Shown piece after piece: positions 55,601 through 59,713 of a stretch of DNA of 64,000 bases (position 1 is the stretch's first letter; each line of letters opens with the position of its first letter). Source of the DNA: Acanthaster planci (Eukaryota > Echinodermata > Asteroidea > Valvatida > Acanthasteridae); NCBI RefSeq assembly GCF_001949145.1, contig NW_019091361.1, positions 1,338,253-1,402,252 on the forward strand. The letters are read 5' to 3'. Under the pieces are notes generated by a model. The model made no database searches. It was not told where the DNA came from and saw only the letters and a list, made by a program, of their open reading frames with translations. The translations under genes were made by a program, and so were the position numbers.

Positions 55601-56655
55601 ACATCAGGGAAACACCACTGGTCCGCTTTACTGCAACTGGCATCTCAAAAAGTTGGCAAGTACAGTGTCAGAAAACAGACCAGACCAACTGGGGTGTCGA
55701 GTTGGCAAAATAGTTCTTTCCTCGCCTTTCACTTTTGCGACCCGGGTTCGATTTCCGGCTCAGTCCACATGTGGATTGGGGTTTCAGTCTGTACATGATT
55801 CCGTGGGTTTTACCTGGAAATTTCTTCTCTAGGTTTTCCTCCCACATCCCGGAACAGTAACTGCTTCTATTGTCTCCTCTCTATAGATATACATGTGTAG
55901 GTGGATGTGGGTCGTTTGATGGCTGCCAGAGGCGCCCTTGTTTGCCATTGGCTGGACCACATTTAATGTCTTCACTTTACAGTGAATTTGAACACAATAG
56001 TACAGTGTATCTGTATGAAATTTGCACTTTATAAATACCGGTATATGGAAATTATTATTATTATTATTAATTACATCAGTACAGTTTTTCAAAATTAAAA
56101 ATGTTCTGTGTAACATTGTAAGTGCAACATCAAATCTAAGAACCTCCAACTAATATCAGGCTTCAACAAGGTGTATAAAAAGGTTTCTTGGGCATTATTT
56201 TCAGTTTACAGACAAGAACTGGACTGACATTCCTATGCAGCACTTATTGGCTGAGGTACATGTATACCATTGGAACAAATTTAAAGATAAATTTCAGTAA
56301 GCACACAAACTATTCAAATAGTGAGAATCTTCTCTGCAAATAGTGCTCAACACTCAACACAAAATATCCCAAAGATCTTTTTTTAAAAACTTACCTTATT
56401 TTCGTCCTTGCTGTTCCGAGTTGACGGCAAGCGCTCACAGTAACAACCCTCCAAGAAAATCCATCCCAAGGGTCGCTGGGCTGTGTCACTTTCAAAGTAG
56501 AAGAGAAGGTTCTGGTAGAGAGCAAAGAAGCGCTGCTTCCATTTCAAAGTGTCTGAGCTCTTCTTCTGGAGGTGGCCGGCGATCATGTGATCTGTCTTGG
56601 CCCTGGTAGCCAGGTGGAGGAGCTGGGTCTCTTCGTAGCGCACCGCCTTCTGCAT
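4534..56655 (-). CDS. RASGRF: RASGRF-like Ras/Rac guanine nucleotide exchange factor, 13 coding exons, 3' part outside window
   Basis: This is the gene-level entry; the exons are listed separately. Exons, in order, are 56655-56395, 41139-41030, 36915-36768, 36259-36167, 30615-30362, 14782-14703, 13956-13760, 11565-11455, 9497-9380, 9090-8921, 5855-5789, 5285-5146 and 4619-4534. All junctions are GT-AG and the phases fit, giving 611 codons plus 2 bases without a stop. Domains by residue: PH1 about 24-123, coiled coil about 128-185, IQ motif 205-218, DH about 234-427, PH2 about 455-590. This order is specific to the RASGRF1/2 family. In vertebrates these proteins bind calcium/calmodulin through the IQ motif and activate Ras (CDC25 domain) and Rac (DH domain) at the membrane, mostly in neurons. 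The REM and CDC25 exons are missing here because the window ends. The gene spans at least 52 kb. Identification is strong; whether it is a single pro-orthologue of RASGRF1 and RASGRF2 is inference. Confidence 0.96.
4620..5145 (-). other. Intron 12 of RASGRF
   Basis: About 0.5 kb of AT-rich sequence between exons 12 and 13. It contains one short TACATG repeat near 4820-4836. Nothing else recognised. Confidence 0.85.
5146..5285 (-). CDS. RASGRF: RASGRF exon 12: second PH domain, C-terminal half
   Basis: Completes Ser537 and encodes residues 538-583. The acceptor is CACACAG|CCAAC and the donor [44 protein letters not shown] and TSDISQ align with vertebrate [38 protein letters not shown]. The invariant Trp of the final PH helix is present (KAAWTSDI). 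Confidence 0.95.
5286..5788 (-). other. Intron 11 of RASGRF
   Basis: About 0.5 kb, AT-rich, with no repeat or coding signal that I recognise. Confidence 0.85.
5789..5855 (-). CDS. RASGRF: RASGRF exon 11: second PH domain, variable loop
   Basis: Encodes residues 515-536 and the first base of Ser537. The acceptor is GGACAG|GTCGG. Two donors overlap here (GA|GTGTAA and GAGT|GTAAGT); only GTAAGT keeps frame with exon 12. [12 protein letters not shown] corresponds to vertebrate GVISLIDCTLLEE, and the acidic stretch FDPFDDE corresponds to the acidic insertion of the family PH domain but is shorter. Confidence 0.9.
5856..8920 (-). other. Intron 10 of RASGRF
   Basis: About 3.1 kb of unique-looking AT-rich sequence with homopolymer runs (for example C9 near 7453). 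No coding exon or clear mobile element seen. The short open frames at 6203-6583 and elsewhere have no family resemblance. Confidence 0.8.
8921..9090 (-). CDS. RASGRF: RASGRF exon 10: second PH domain, first half
   Basis: Completes Gly458 and encodes residues 459-514. The acceptor is CCTTTGAAG|GAAC and the donor GCCAAG|GTGAGC. The blocks [10 protein letters not shown] and [17 protein letters not shown], then SGGKLHLAK, match vertebrate [39 protein letters not shown]. This is the PH domain that follows the DH domain in Dbl-family exchange factors. An antisense open frame over the exon (8913-9272, plus strand) is a shadow. Confidence 0.95.
9380..9497 (-). CDS. RASGRF: RASGRF exon 9: end of DH domain and DH-PH linker
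   Basis: Encodes residues 419-457 and one base of Gly458. [19 protein letters not shown] matches the vertebrate sequence [19 protein letters not shown], followed by the conserved ILLDxxQxFVRQG that leads into the second PH domain. The acceptor is CTCCTTAAG|GTT. The donor CAAG|GTACATGTAG is unusual: it coincides with a TACATGTA palindrome, the motif that is greatly over-represented throughout the window. Confidence 0.95.
9498..11454 (-). other. Intron 8 of RASGRF
   Basis: About 2 kb. The stretch from roughly 10060 to 10215 is more GC-rich and repeat-free compared with its surroundings; it is not recognisably coding. The remainder is AT-rich with no element identified. Confidence 0.8.
11455..11565 (-). 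CDS. RASGRF: RASGRF exon 8: DH domain catalytic helix region ([11 protein letters not shown])
   Basis: A 111-bp symmetric exon encoding residues 382-418, beginning [20 protein letters not shown]. The acceptor is TACGAAG|GTGCC and the donor CTCCAGG|GTAAGA. In DH domains the helix containing PRYxLxLxELLxxTP (conserved region 3) contacts the switch regions of the GTPase, so this exon carries much of the Rac-exchange surface. The segment [18 protein letters not shown] is close to the vertebrate sequence VERNSLDYAKSKLEELSR. Confidence 0.96.
11888..12123. mobile_element. Candidate miniature element with about 30-bp inverted ends
   Basis: Left end GGCCGTTTTCCAATACTCAA, then CTCAGGCTTC, is repeated inverted at the right end as GAAGCCTGAGATGGAGTATT followed by GGAAAATGGCC. 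The left arm has an extra CCTCGTCTC-type insertion. No open frame; target duplication unclear. Confidence 0.6.
13110..13618. mobile_element. Candidate inverted-end element in intron 7
   Basis: Left TTAAAGGGACCCTGAAA and right, inverted, GTAAAGGATCCATGAAA are similar over about 16 bp. The interior is AT-rich without coding capacity. Weak evidence: short, imperfect ends. Confidence 0.35.
13760..13956 (-). CDS. RASGRF: RASGRF exon 7: central DH domain
   Basis: Encodes Gly316 (split GGG) and residues 317-381. The acceptor is GACCAG|GGGAC and the donor [38 protein letters not shown] and [12 protein letters not shown] match the corresponding vertebrate DH segments almost residue for residue ([31 protein letters not shown]). 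Base composition is locally more GC-rich than the flanking introns, as in the other exons. The last exonic base is A rather than the usual G, but the following GTATGA and the in-frame continuation VPRYI in exon 8 support the junction. Confidence 0.96.
13957..14702 (-). other. Intron 6 of RASGRF
   Basis: About 0.75 kb, AT-rich, with a short ACATTGTACATGTAC tract near 14242. Nothing else recognised. Confidence 0.85.
14703..14782 (-). CDS. RASGRF: RASGRF exon 6: DH domain, alpha-helical core
   Basis: Encodes Ser289 (completed by the first base) to residue 315, plus the first base of codon 316. The acceptor is ATTTCCAG|CGAG and the donor GTGCTCG|GTAAAG. The peptide begins [14 protein letters not shown] and ends HWPKLVLG, closely matching vertebrate [25 protein letters not shown]. 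It sits 15.6 kb downstream of exon 5 in the transcript, after the largest intron of the window. Phase 2 in and phase 1 out agree with both neighbours. Confidence 0.95.
15761..16131. repeat. TACATG/TACCGGTA-rich cluster
   Basis: Repeated TACATGTA palindromes (for example 15773-15795 and 16111-16129) with interspersed ACCGGTACATGTA, CATGTGCATGTACACG and TACTGGTACC. Confidence 0.85.
16501..16631. repeat. Dispersed repeat A, copy 2
   Basis: ACGTGCACAATTAGTGTGTA...GAACCAACACGCGCGCGTAC...TGTCACACTTCGGTACTCT, same order as the copy at 317-445. This copy keeps several CpGs (ACGCGCGCGT) where the other has TpG, so it looks younger or less methylation-decayed. Confidence 0.7.
18960..19042. repeat. TACATG-rich cluster with a duplicated GTCATGACCACAC block
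   Basis: GTACATGTACATACGTCATG (from about 18997) is followed by GTACATGTACATAGTCATGA (from about 19028), so a unit of about 31 bp (ACATGTACATGTACATA-GTCATGACCACA) is tandemly duplicated. Confidence 0.75.
21294..22435 (-). mobile_element. Decayed non-LTR retrotransposon (LINE) reverse transcriptase
   Basis: Read on the minus strand, several frame-shifted pieces follow the order of a LINE reverse transcriptase: GVEQGCIIA and the [12 protein letters not shown] region (about 22330-22410), the catalytic box [12 protein letters not shown] (about 22200-22230), [11 protein letters not shown], a VEHFTY...[10 protein letters not shown] block (about 21970-22030), [12 protein letters not shown], then a region readable as [12 protein letters not shown] and GIKWQDY in shifted frames, and a terminal [13 protein letters not shown] with a basic tail (21380-21500). 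At least four frameshifts and an internal stop (TGA after the SVLE segment) make it non-functional. It is a different lineage from the plus-strand LINE at 22985. A 12-bp TACATG expansion interrupts the FTYLGS motif (see findings). Confidence 0.85.
22859..22916. repeat. TACATG-rich cluster
   Basis: ATGTACATGTATTTGCC, then ACATGTACATGTACATCTGC and TACATGTGTAC. Lies just upstream of the plus-strand LINE fragment. Confidence 0.8.
22985..23677 (+). mobile_element. LINE 3' end: reverse transcriptase C-terminal fragment with (ATT)n-like tail
   Basis: The first 127 codons carry the typical end of a CR1/L2/Jockey-type non-LTR retrotransposon ORF2: [18 protein letters not shown], then [25 protein letters not shown] and APDYL. 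At 23366-23368 a TGA stands where the family has Trp; the frame then continues in register with [16 protein letters not shown] and FKSRLKTHLF, so a single nonsense change has broken it. The untranslated tail has the familiar TACAGCGCTTTGAGATG box, then GGAAAGCG and an ATT-rich end at about 23655-23677. The 5' part (endonuclease and RT palm) is absent, as expected of 5'-truncated insertion. It is a dead copy. The LINE clade is inferred from general resemblance only. Confidence 0.88.
23920..24100 (-). mobile_element. Miniature TIR element, GGGTAATTCC family, degraded copy
   Basis: Only the interior is recognisable: ATGATTTTGTATGTTTAGAA, CCAAGAGCCGACAAAGTCA, AAATTATCTGCC and TTTGAAATCAATCTCAAATG follow the same order as the inverted copy at 42892-43137. 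Ends are lost. Confidence 0.6.
27049..27700. mobile_element. Host repeat interrupted by the 452-bp element (possible pogo/Tigger-like relic)
   Basis: Starts TACAGTGGAACCACTGACGC near 27049, a form seen at ends of pogo-like elements (TA followed by CAGTGGAACC). The sequence on both sides of the 452-bp insertion has the style GTGCAGCTTATATGC/GGGCGGCTTATATTCCG that recurs inside such elements. The right end is not defined. Low confidence in the class. Confidence 0.4.
27134..27585. mobile_element. 452-bp non-autonomous DNA transposon-like element with 25-bp TIRs and 9-bp duplication
   Basis: Left end TAGTCCCACTAGTGTGGCAC and right end, inverted, TAGCCCCACTAGTGTGGCAC match over about 25 bp with one difference. 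CTTATATGC occurs immediately outside both ends (27125-27133, 27586-27594), as a 9-bp target duplication. No coding capacity. An internal inverted pair around GCTGTTCCATGTC (27449-27466 and 27541-27555) could form a hairpin. A 9-bp duplication is usual for Mutator-like elements, but the family is not established. Confidence 0.75.
28404..28741. repeat. 16-bp minisatellite, about 21 copies
   Basis: Tandem units of AGGACTGAAATGCACC with single-base variants (CAC/CAA, GAC for GAA, GCGCC, GTGCC) and one 4-bp insertion near 28500. Sixteen is not a multiple of three and the unit has no minus-strand stop, so all three minus frames stay open and give the same 16-residue repeat. These readings are not genes. 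Confidence 0.96.
30362..30615 (-). CDS. RASGRF: RASGRF exon 5: IQ motif and start of DH (RhoGEF) domain
   Basis: Encodes residues 205-288 plus two bases of codon 289. The acceptor is CCACAG|GTCCAG and the donor CAACAG|GTGGGC. Residues 205-218 ([14 protein letters not shown]) fit the calmodulin-binding IQ pattern, hydrophobic-Q-xxx-RG-xxx-R. [15 protein letters not shown] links to the DH domain, which starts near residue 234. The DH conserved region 1 is seen as [10 protein letters not shown], followed by [14 protein letters not shown] and [10 protein letters not shown]. This is the most strongly conserved exon in the window. A longer minus-strand reading in another frame (30453-31019) is a shadow. 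The DH domain catalyses nucleotide exchange on Rho-family GTPases, Rac in the vertebrate proteins. Confidence 0.96.
30716..30900. repeat. Dispersed repeat B, copy 1
   Basis: GTGTGGGATAAAGCCAGGTC...AGCTCAAAAGAGTGTTCCCA...TCCTTTAATTTTTA matches the order of 58836-59036. Diverged; no terminal repeats seen. Confidence 0.55.
31300..31474. mobile_element. 175-bp hAT-like miniature element
   Basis: Terminal inverted repeats CAGGGATGTGAG (left) and CTCACACCCCTG (right), flanked by the direct repeat AATGTA on both sides (31294-31299, 31475-31480). The interior has several AAAGCTGA-type subterminal repeats. The CAGGGG start is common in hAT elements, whose duplication is normally 8 bp; only 6 bp match here. 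Confidence 0.65.
33480..33840. other. Repeat-free, GC-richer block in intron 4; possible regulatory element
   Basis: Unlike its surroundings, this stretch lacks TACATG motifs and A/T runs and keeps many CpGs (ATCACGACCGTGTATCGAGG, GCCCACCGAGGCAGATCTCC). No coding frame fits the gene. Such intronic islands are often conserved regulatory DNA, but that is a guess from composition. Confidence 0.3.
36167..36259 (-). CDS. RASGRF: RASGRF exon 4: linker between coiled coil and IQ motif
   Basis: A 93-bp symmetric exon (phase 0 on both sides) encoding residues 174-204, from [11 protein letters not shown] to NIKKIKR. The acceptor is TGCTTCAG|CTGCAC and the donor AAGCGG|GTAAGA. The C-terminal IKKIKR corresponds to the vertebrate DIKKIKK immediately before the IQ motif, which fixes the identity. 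The middle part is poorly conserved. Because it is phase 0 at both ends, it could be skipped without changing frame; there is no evidence here that it is. Confidence 0.92.
36260..36767 (-). other. Intron 3 of RASGRF
   Basis: About 0.5 kb with a TACATGTATATACATGTA tract near 36463-36480 and a G9 run near 36732. No coding signal. Confidence 0.85.
36768..36915 (-). CDS. RASGRF: RASGRF exon 3: coiled coil after PH1
   Basis: Encodes Ser124 (split codon AG+C) to residue 173. The acceptor is CACCCAG|CTTC and the donor GCCGAG|GTTGGT. The block [16 protein letters not shown] is nearly identical to the vertebrate [15 protein letters not shown] segment. It is followed by heptad-like charged sequence ([18 protein letters not shown]) that should form the coiled coil. 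In the family this coiled coil is needed, with PH1 and IQ, for calcium-dependent activation. The donor GTTGGT is weaker than the others; a second GT three bases on would break the frame, so the first is used here. Confidence 0.94.
36916..41029 (-). other. Intron 2 of RASGRF
   Basis: About 4.1 kb. The only element recognised is a tRNA-like sequence on the minus strand at 39740-39812. Short TACATG/TACCGGTA tracts occur near 37590-37622, 39460-39480 and 40355-40366. No exon found. Confidence 0.8.
39740..39812 (-). repeat. tRNA-like sequence (Ala GGC by position), likely SINE head or tRNA pseudogene
   Basis: Exactly 73 nt with tRNA proportions: acceptor GGCGGGA/TCCAGTC with one mismatch, D-arm GTTC-AGTTGATA-GAGC, anticodon loop GTGGCAT giving GGC by position, variable AGGTC, T-loop TTCAAAT, discriminator A. 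The anticodon stem CTGCT/TCCAG has two mismatches and the T-stem one. Box B is GGTTCAAATCC. The broken anticodon stem makes a working tRNA unlikely. Confidence 0.6.
41030..41139 (-). CDS. RASGRF: RASGRF exon 2: second half of N-terminal PH domain
   Basis: Encodes residues 88-123 plus two bases of codon 124. The acceptor reads AATACAG|CAC and the donor CCAG|GTAAAA. The peptide starts [11 protein letters not shown] and continues through [18 protein letters not shown]. This matches the end of the vertebrate RASGRF PH domain, including the C-terminal helix with its invariant Trp (W in NAWIDAI). The exon enters in phase 0, exactly as exon 1 leaves, although 15.3 kb of intron separates them. It leaves in phase 2, matching the single base supplied by exon 3. 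Compared with RASGRF1 the loop between exons 1 and 2 is a few residues shorter. Confidence 0.94.
42892..43137 (-). mobile_element. Miniature TIR element, GGGTAATTCC family, inverted copy
   Basis: Reads in the opposite orientation: the left part ATTAGGGGTCC and CATCTGACATATGATTTTGTAAG, then TTTCCAAGAGTGACGGATTA, GACACAAAAATGTCATAC and GGACCCTCTTTCTATAGCA. More diverged than the copy at 47417. Confidence 0.75.
44780..44945. other. CpG-rich patch in intron 1; possible alternative promoter or regulatory element
   Basis: Contains CTCACGTACGGGATCCGCGC, GGCGGTTGCCATGGCGGCAG and GCCTGCGCGCCAA within 165 bp, far richer in CpG than the flanks. It sits about 11.6 kb downstream of exon 1 in the direction of transcription. 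No coding frame is recognised. Confidence 0.3.
47106..47301. mobile_element. Candidate G/C-rich inverted-end element
   Basis: Left GGCGGCGGCAGCAGGGCG and a right end GGCCCCCCACTTTGAAAATC...CCACCGCCGG are loosely inverted. The interior is C/G-run rich. Similar CCCCACTTTGGAAAAGCGATT text occurs near 29160-29182. Weak. Confidence 0.3.
47293..48390. repeat. Densest TACATG/TACCGGTA region of the window
   Basis: Over about 1.1 kb there are many copies of TACATGTA, plus TACGTACG, TACACGTA, ACATGCACCTGTAC and TACCGGTATGTAC, interrupted by the miniature element at 47417-47655. A sub-block at about 47917-48045 repeats ACATGCACCTGTA and CCTACATGTA several times. Confidence 0.85.
47417..47655 (+). mobile_element. 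Miniature TIR element, GGGTAATTCC family, best copy
   Basis: About 238 bp with 23-bp terminal inverted repeats: left GGGTAATTCCAGAAATTAGG, right, inverted, GAGTAATTCCAGAAATTAGG. ACAT stands next to both ends and may be a 4-bp duplication, but the TACATG-rich surroundings make this uncertain. No coding capacity. Least decayed of the four copies. Confidence 0.85.
49646..49692. repeat. TACATG hexamer tract
   Basis: ACCGGTATACCC, then TATGTACATGTACATGTATA and CGTACATGTATATG. Confidence 0.85.
49931..50001. repeat. TACATG/TACCGGTA tract
   Basis: ACTACCGGTACATGAC is followed by ACATGTATGTACACGTACAT and GTATGTACATGTTTGTACAT. Confidence 0.8.
50067..50310 (+). mobile_element. tRNA-derived SINE, copy 1 (degenerate head)
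   Basis: A tRNA-like head (GTCGGCTTAGAGGTTCC as a box-A-like start, CCCCGGTTGCATTTC as a decayed box B) is followed by the conserved body CTGTGGGTTTTACCC...GGTTTTCCTCCCAC (50174-50216), shared with 55801-55845. The 3' end is not sharply defined. Confidence 0.65.
50764..50787. repeat. (TC)n microsatellite
   Basis: Twelve uninterrupted TC dinucleotides. Confidence 0.97.
51547..51605 (-). repeat. Possible tRNA-derived SINE head, decayed
   Basis: On the minus strand a box-B-like GGTTTGAATCC (51550-51560) lies downstream of CCATCTTGCCATGAGGTAC. No convincing cloverleaf. Confidence 0.3.
52144..52803. mobile_element. 660-bp fold-back (palindromic) element flanked by TA
   Basis: Begins TGGAGGATGAAAAGTGGCC and ends with the inverted counterpart GGCCATGTTTCGTCCTCCA, flanked on both sides by TA (52142-52143 and 52804-52805). 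The two arms pair throughout around a centre near 52473. For example TTTTGACGACAACCGTGAAT at about 52408-52427 is mirrored, inverted, near 52520-52539, and the GGCCGAAAAGTGGCCATCTGC block at about 52349 is mirrored near 52578-52598. No open frame resembling a transposase. TA duplication suggests Tc1/mariner-type mobilisation; that is inference. Confidence 0.85.
52970..53021. repeat. TACATG hexamer tract
   Basis: TAATGTACATGTACACATGT followed by GCGTACATGTACATACATGT and ACATGTAA. It lies about 170 bp right of the fold-back element. Confidence 0.85.
54571..54800. repeat. TACCGGTA/TACATG-rich cluster
   Basis: Four TACCGGTA-type sites within 120 bp (near 54611, 54638 and 54716-54733) together with ATACATGTAT, CTACATGTACATGTACGTGT and related forms. 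Confidence 0.8.
55691..56070 (+). mobile_element. tRNA-derived SINE, copy 2, with (ATT)n tail
   Basis: Head GTGTCGAGTTGGC followed by a box-B-like GGGTTCGATTTCC (55744-55756), body CCGTGGGTTTTACC...GGTTTTCCTCCCAC (55801-55845), then ATTTGCACTTTATAAATACC and an (ATT)n tail at 56050-56069. The tail resembles LINE 3' ends, suggesting use of LINE machinery. Confidence 0.75.
56395..56655 (-). CDS. RASGRF: RASGRF exon 1: start codon and first half of N-terminal PH domain
   Basis: Encodes residues 1-87, ending in phase 0 at a strong donor (AATAAG|GTAAGT). The ATG at 56655-56653 is chosen because the protein then begins MQKAVRY, like the MQKGIRL start of vertebrate RASGRF1. The frame stays open upstream, but the in-frame initiator candidate at 56697 is TTG rather than ATG. 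An A at -3 gives an acceptable start context. PH signature residues are visible: [10 protein letters not shown] (26-35), then [19 protein letters not shown], which forms the first beta strands and matches the vertebrate [18 protein letters not shown] region. In the family this PH domain works with the coiled coil and IQ motif in membrane targeting and calcium response. The 5' UTR boundary and promoter cannot be placed from sequence alone. Confidence 0.95.
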
Positions 56656-57670
56656 AGTGACTGGCTTGGTGTGCCAAAGTACTGGCAGTGGGGACAAGTA
56701 CAGCAGGTTATGATTTAAGGTGAATGTTCCGATGCAAGGTTTACTTTTGATGATTTTTTTAAGAGGAAGGAGCGAGTTTTGGGCAACTGCAGGGATGAAG
56801 CCACCACTACTCCTTCCGCAGTGAGGTCAAGCGAGGGTAGCTACATGAGAAGTAGGCTTCTGTCACCGATTTTATCAGCGTCATCACCACAGCCCTGCAT
56901 CCCCTGCCACGGTGCTACAATACTTGCGGCAATCACTGCTCCATCCATGAACTCCCTAAGTGATGACCAAGGATACAAAATATGAGAACAAGCAAAATTA
57001 GCACGGGAGGGAACAGGTGAGGGAGGTAGCTAACATCGGCTGCACCCAACTGTATGCAAACCTGCCCAGCAGCCTGCCATCAATAATGGTGATTTAGCAA
57101 TGGACGGGGCAGGCACTTGTTTAGTTTGTCGTCATTCATATAAGCCCCCTTGAAGCGTCAGGAAAAACACTTGCAGCAATGATAACAAAGTAGGGCTTGG
57201 CAATCAGCTTATGTCATGCTGGTTTGCTCAGGATCAGGCAACCATACTGTTACTAAACCATTCAACCGACATACATGTAAACATGCACGGATCTCTTGGT
57301 CTAAGCCAGGGACAATTAAGCAGCTACATGTAGCTTCCTCAGGGCAAGGCAAAACACAGAGTCTGCACAGAGAGACACAGCTGAATGCCCTCGACACAAG
57401 CACAATCAGCGATTATCCCCCCCAGTCCACTCCCTATGTACGCACACTTTCCACATGGCAGGCAAGGCCGTGCCAGGCGCGTGGCCACAATGAATGGGCG
57501 CTATTGGTGCGTCGCGTGGATGGGTGGAGCCACAGTTATAAATCATTTGCCGATCAATGACTTGTACGTGGTGGACTTTGAATTAGATGTAAGTGGCATC
57601 AGTTCAACATGTGCAGTTATCTTGTATTAAGGTGAGAGAGCAACAGCGTACCGTACAAAGAAGTGTTTTT

Positions 57671-57686
57671 GTGTGTGTGTGTGTGG
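57671..57686. repeat. (GT)n microsatellite
   Basis: Short uninterrupted GT run following a T5 tract. Confidence 0.93.
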
Positions 57687-58835
57687 TAGCACACTCGTGA
57701 GTGAATTCATTGGTTCTGATGCTTTTGTCATGCCCAGCAGGATTATTTAGATTATGTTTGACAGGGACCAGTGGGTCGATTGGCACTGACAAGTTAATTT
57801 GGGCTGTAAAAAGGGCATGTTTCCAAGGCAACACACGGTTATCATTTTTCTATATTTTGCATATTTCCAGGGTTGCAAAATGAATCACTCCTTGCATGGC
57901 AACTGTTGCCTGGCTCGTCTGAGCACGTTAGACATCAAAAACTTGTCACTTTTGACTGCTCATGCTGGTATCACATGTACTGGTAAATGCGTGGGCCTCA
58001 CAGGAAGGGGGAGGACAAAGGAGGTACTCCTTCCACCCCCCCAAAAAAAAACTTTAAAAAAAAAAAGGAGAAAAGGAGGAAAATGAAAGAAATGAAGACA
58101 AAAACAGACACGGAAGGAAATGAAAATCGCCAATGTACTTTAAAAATCCAGAAATTTCCACCTTCCACTACCTAATATTAATAGTTTATGAGTTCATTGC
58201 CGATGGGTTTTTTTTTACCAGCGTCTCACCTCCTGGGGAATTTCCCCTCTCCCCTCAGAAAAAAAGTGCTTTGCTTCCCCCTTCCCTCTGGAAAAATCCT
58301 GGCTACAGCCATGACTACCTGTTCTTCTGTGCATTTTACTCTTTAGGTAATGGTGATAATATACCTGATGAGCACGTACGGGCATACTATGTGCTGGTAC
58401 CTGAATGTACATTGTACATGTACATGTAGTGTTCTTCATCATTCAGGGGCAAGCAACAAAATCGGCAGCTACTCGTGCATGTAATTTGCACCTTCTTTCT
58501 TTGGCATAAATGGAAATAGCATTACTCTCAATAAATCGCATTACTCAATGAAAATAAGCACATTGCTACTTTTTATCGGAATGTTGGGGCCTCTGAAGTT
58601 CTTTTAAATACCTCTGGATTCATTACAGGCTTTGACTGTCATCTTGGTCTGTTTCTGTCTTACATGTACATGTAAGTATTAAAATACATATTTTTTTCAG
58701 CAGAAAAATACAGGTCCATCCATGTACATGTACCAATATCCATAATGGTACAGGTGCTTGCAGGTGCCAACCTTACATTCCAAGCGTAATCTTGTGAGCA
58801 AAAGAGGTCCACATAATGCAGGCAATGCAAACCAA

Positions 58836-59036
58836 GTGCGGATTAAACCAGGTCCACACAAGGTTTAATATCTCCTTTGTGGAAAACAAGTTTAGAGCGA
58901 TTTTGAGGTTAGGGTTACCATAGCAAAAAGAAGAGGAACAGTCAAGAAAGCAATTGACAAAAATCCAGCTTAAAAGAGCGTACAGAGTGTAACACAAATG
59001 AGTATTTTCACTGAGTTTTCTTTAATTTTACAAAAA
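58836..59036. repeat. Dispersed repeat B, copy 2
   Basis: GTGCGGATTAAACCAGGTCC...AGCTTAAAAGAGCGTACAGA...TTCTTTAATTTTACA, same order and orientation as the copy at 30716. Confidence 0.55.
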
Positions 59037-59458
59037 AAGAAAGGATTGTCCACCCTGGGTACTTGAACATTTACAGTCCCTGAAGTAAACGCACATGTTC
59101 AAGGTACCGAACAGGTCTGTACATACACAACACTTTATGCAATGCACATGTGTACACATTGGTACTATGCAACAGCTGGTTTACAAAATACATGTACATG
59201 TACACCGTATTGCTGGTGACAACGGCAATTGAGCAACACCTCAAAGTTTTTGACAGGTCTGTGCATGTACATGTAGGTCCTGAGCATCAGGAGGGGTAAG
59301 TCGTTCTGCCCCTACCAGGAAAAGAAATGAAAAATGAAAAAAACAAATGGAAACAAAGCAAAAGAAATTAAGGAGAGATTAACAAGGATGACATTTGCTT
59401 TAAAAATCTCAAAACTGACTCCCTCCACTATTGACCCTATTTTTGTCAGGAGTTGGTA

Positions 59459-59713
59459 CCCTCCTAAATCCTTCAAAATCCTCCAGCAATTCCTGTTGTT
59501 GTGTTGGGACACTGCAAATGGTATCCTGGAGCAGTATGGATGATTTCATGTATATGAATTCATGACAGGCTGAGCACAAACAACACAGGGTCTAATCGCA
59601 TAATGCTGACACAATGCATCCTTTGCAGTCAGCCACACTTTTTGGCTATTCTTCCTCAATCCTCCAGAATCCTCCAAAACTACCACAAGGATTTTGAAGG
59701 ACTGAGGAGGACA
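59459..59713. repeat. Inverted repeat pair around CCTTCAAAATCCT
   Basis: CCTCCTAAATCCTTCAAAATCC at about 59460 is mirrored, inverted, by GGATTTTGAAGGACTGAGGA near 59693, with about 200 bp between. Additional AATCCTCCA units occur inside. Could be a short element or local rearrangement. Confidence 0.45.

Larger units (their letters stand above)
41140..56394 (-). other. Intron 1 of RASGRF, 15.3 kb, repeat-rich
   Basis: Separates the two halves of the N-terminal PH domain. Contains two copies of the GGGTAATTCC miniature element (42892-43137, 47417-47655), the densest TACATG/TACCGGTA region of the window (47293-48390), two SINE copies (50067-50310, 55691-56070), the 660-bp fold-back element (52144-52803), a (TC)n tract (50764-50787) and a GC-rich patch (44780-44945). 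No extra exon recognised. Confidence 0.8.
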
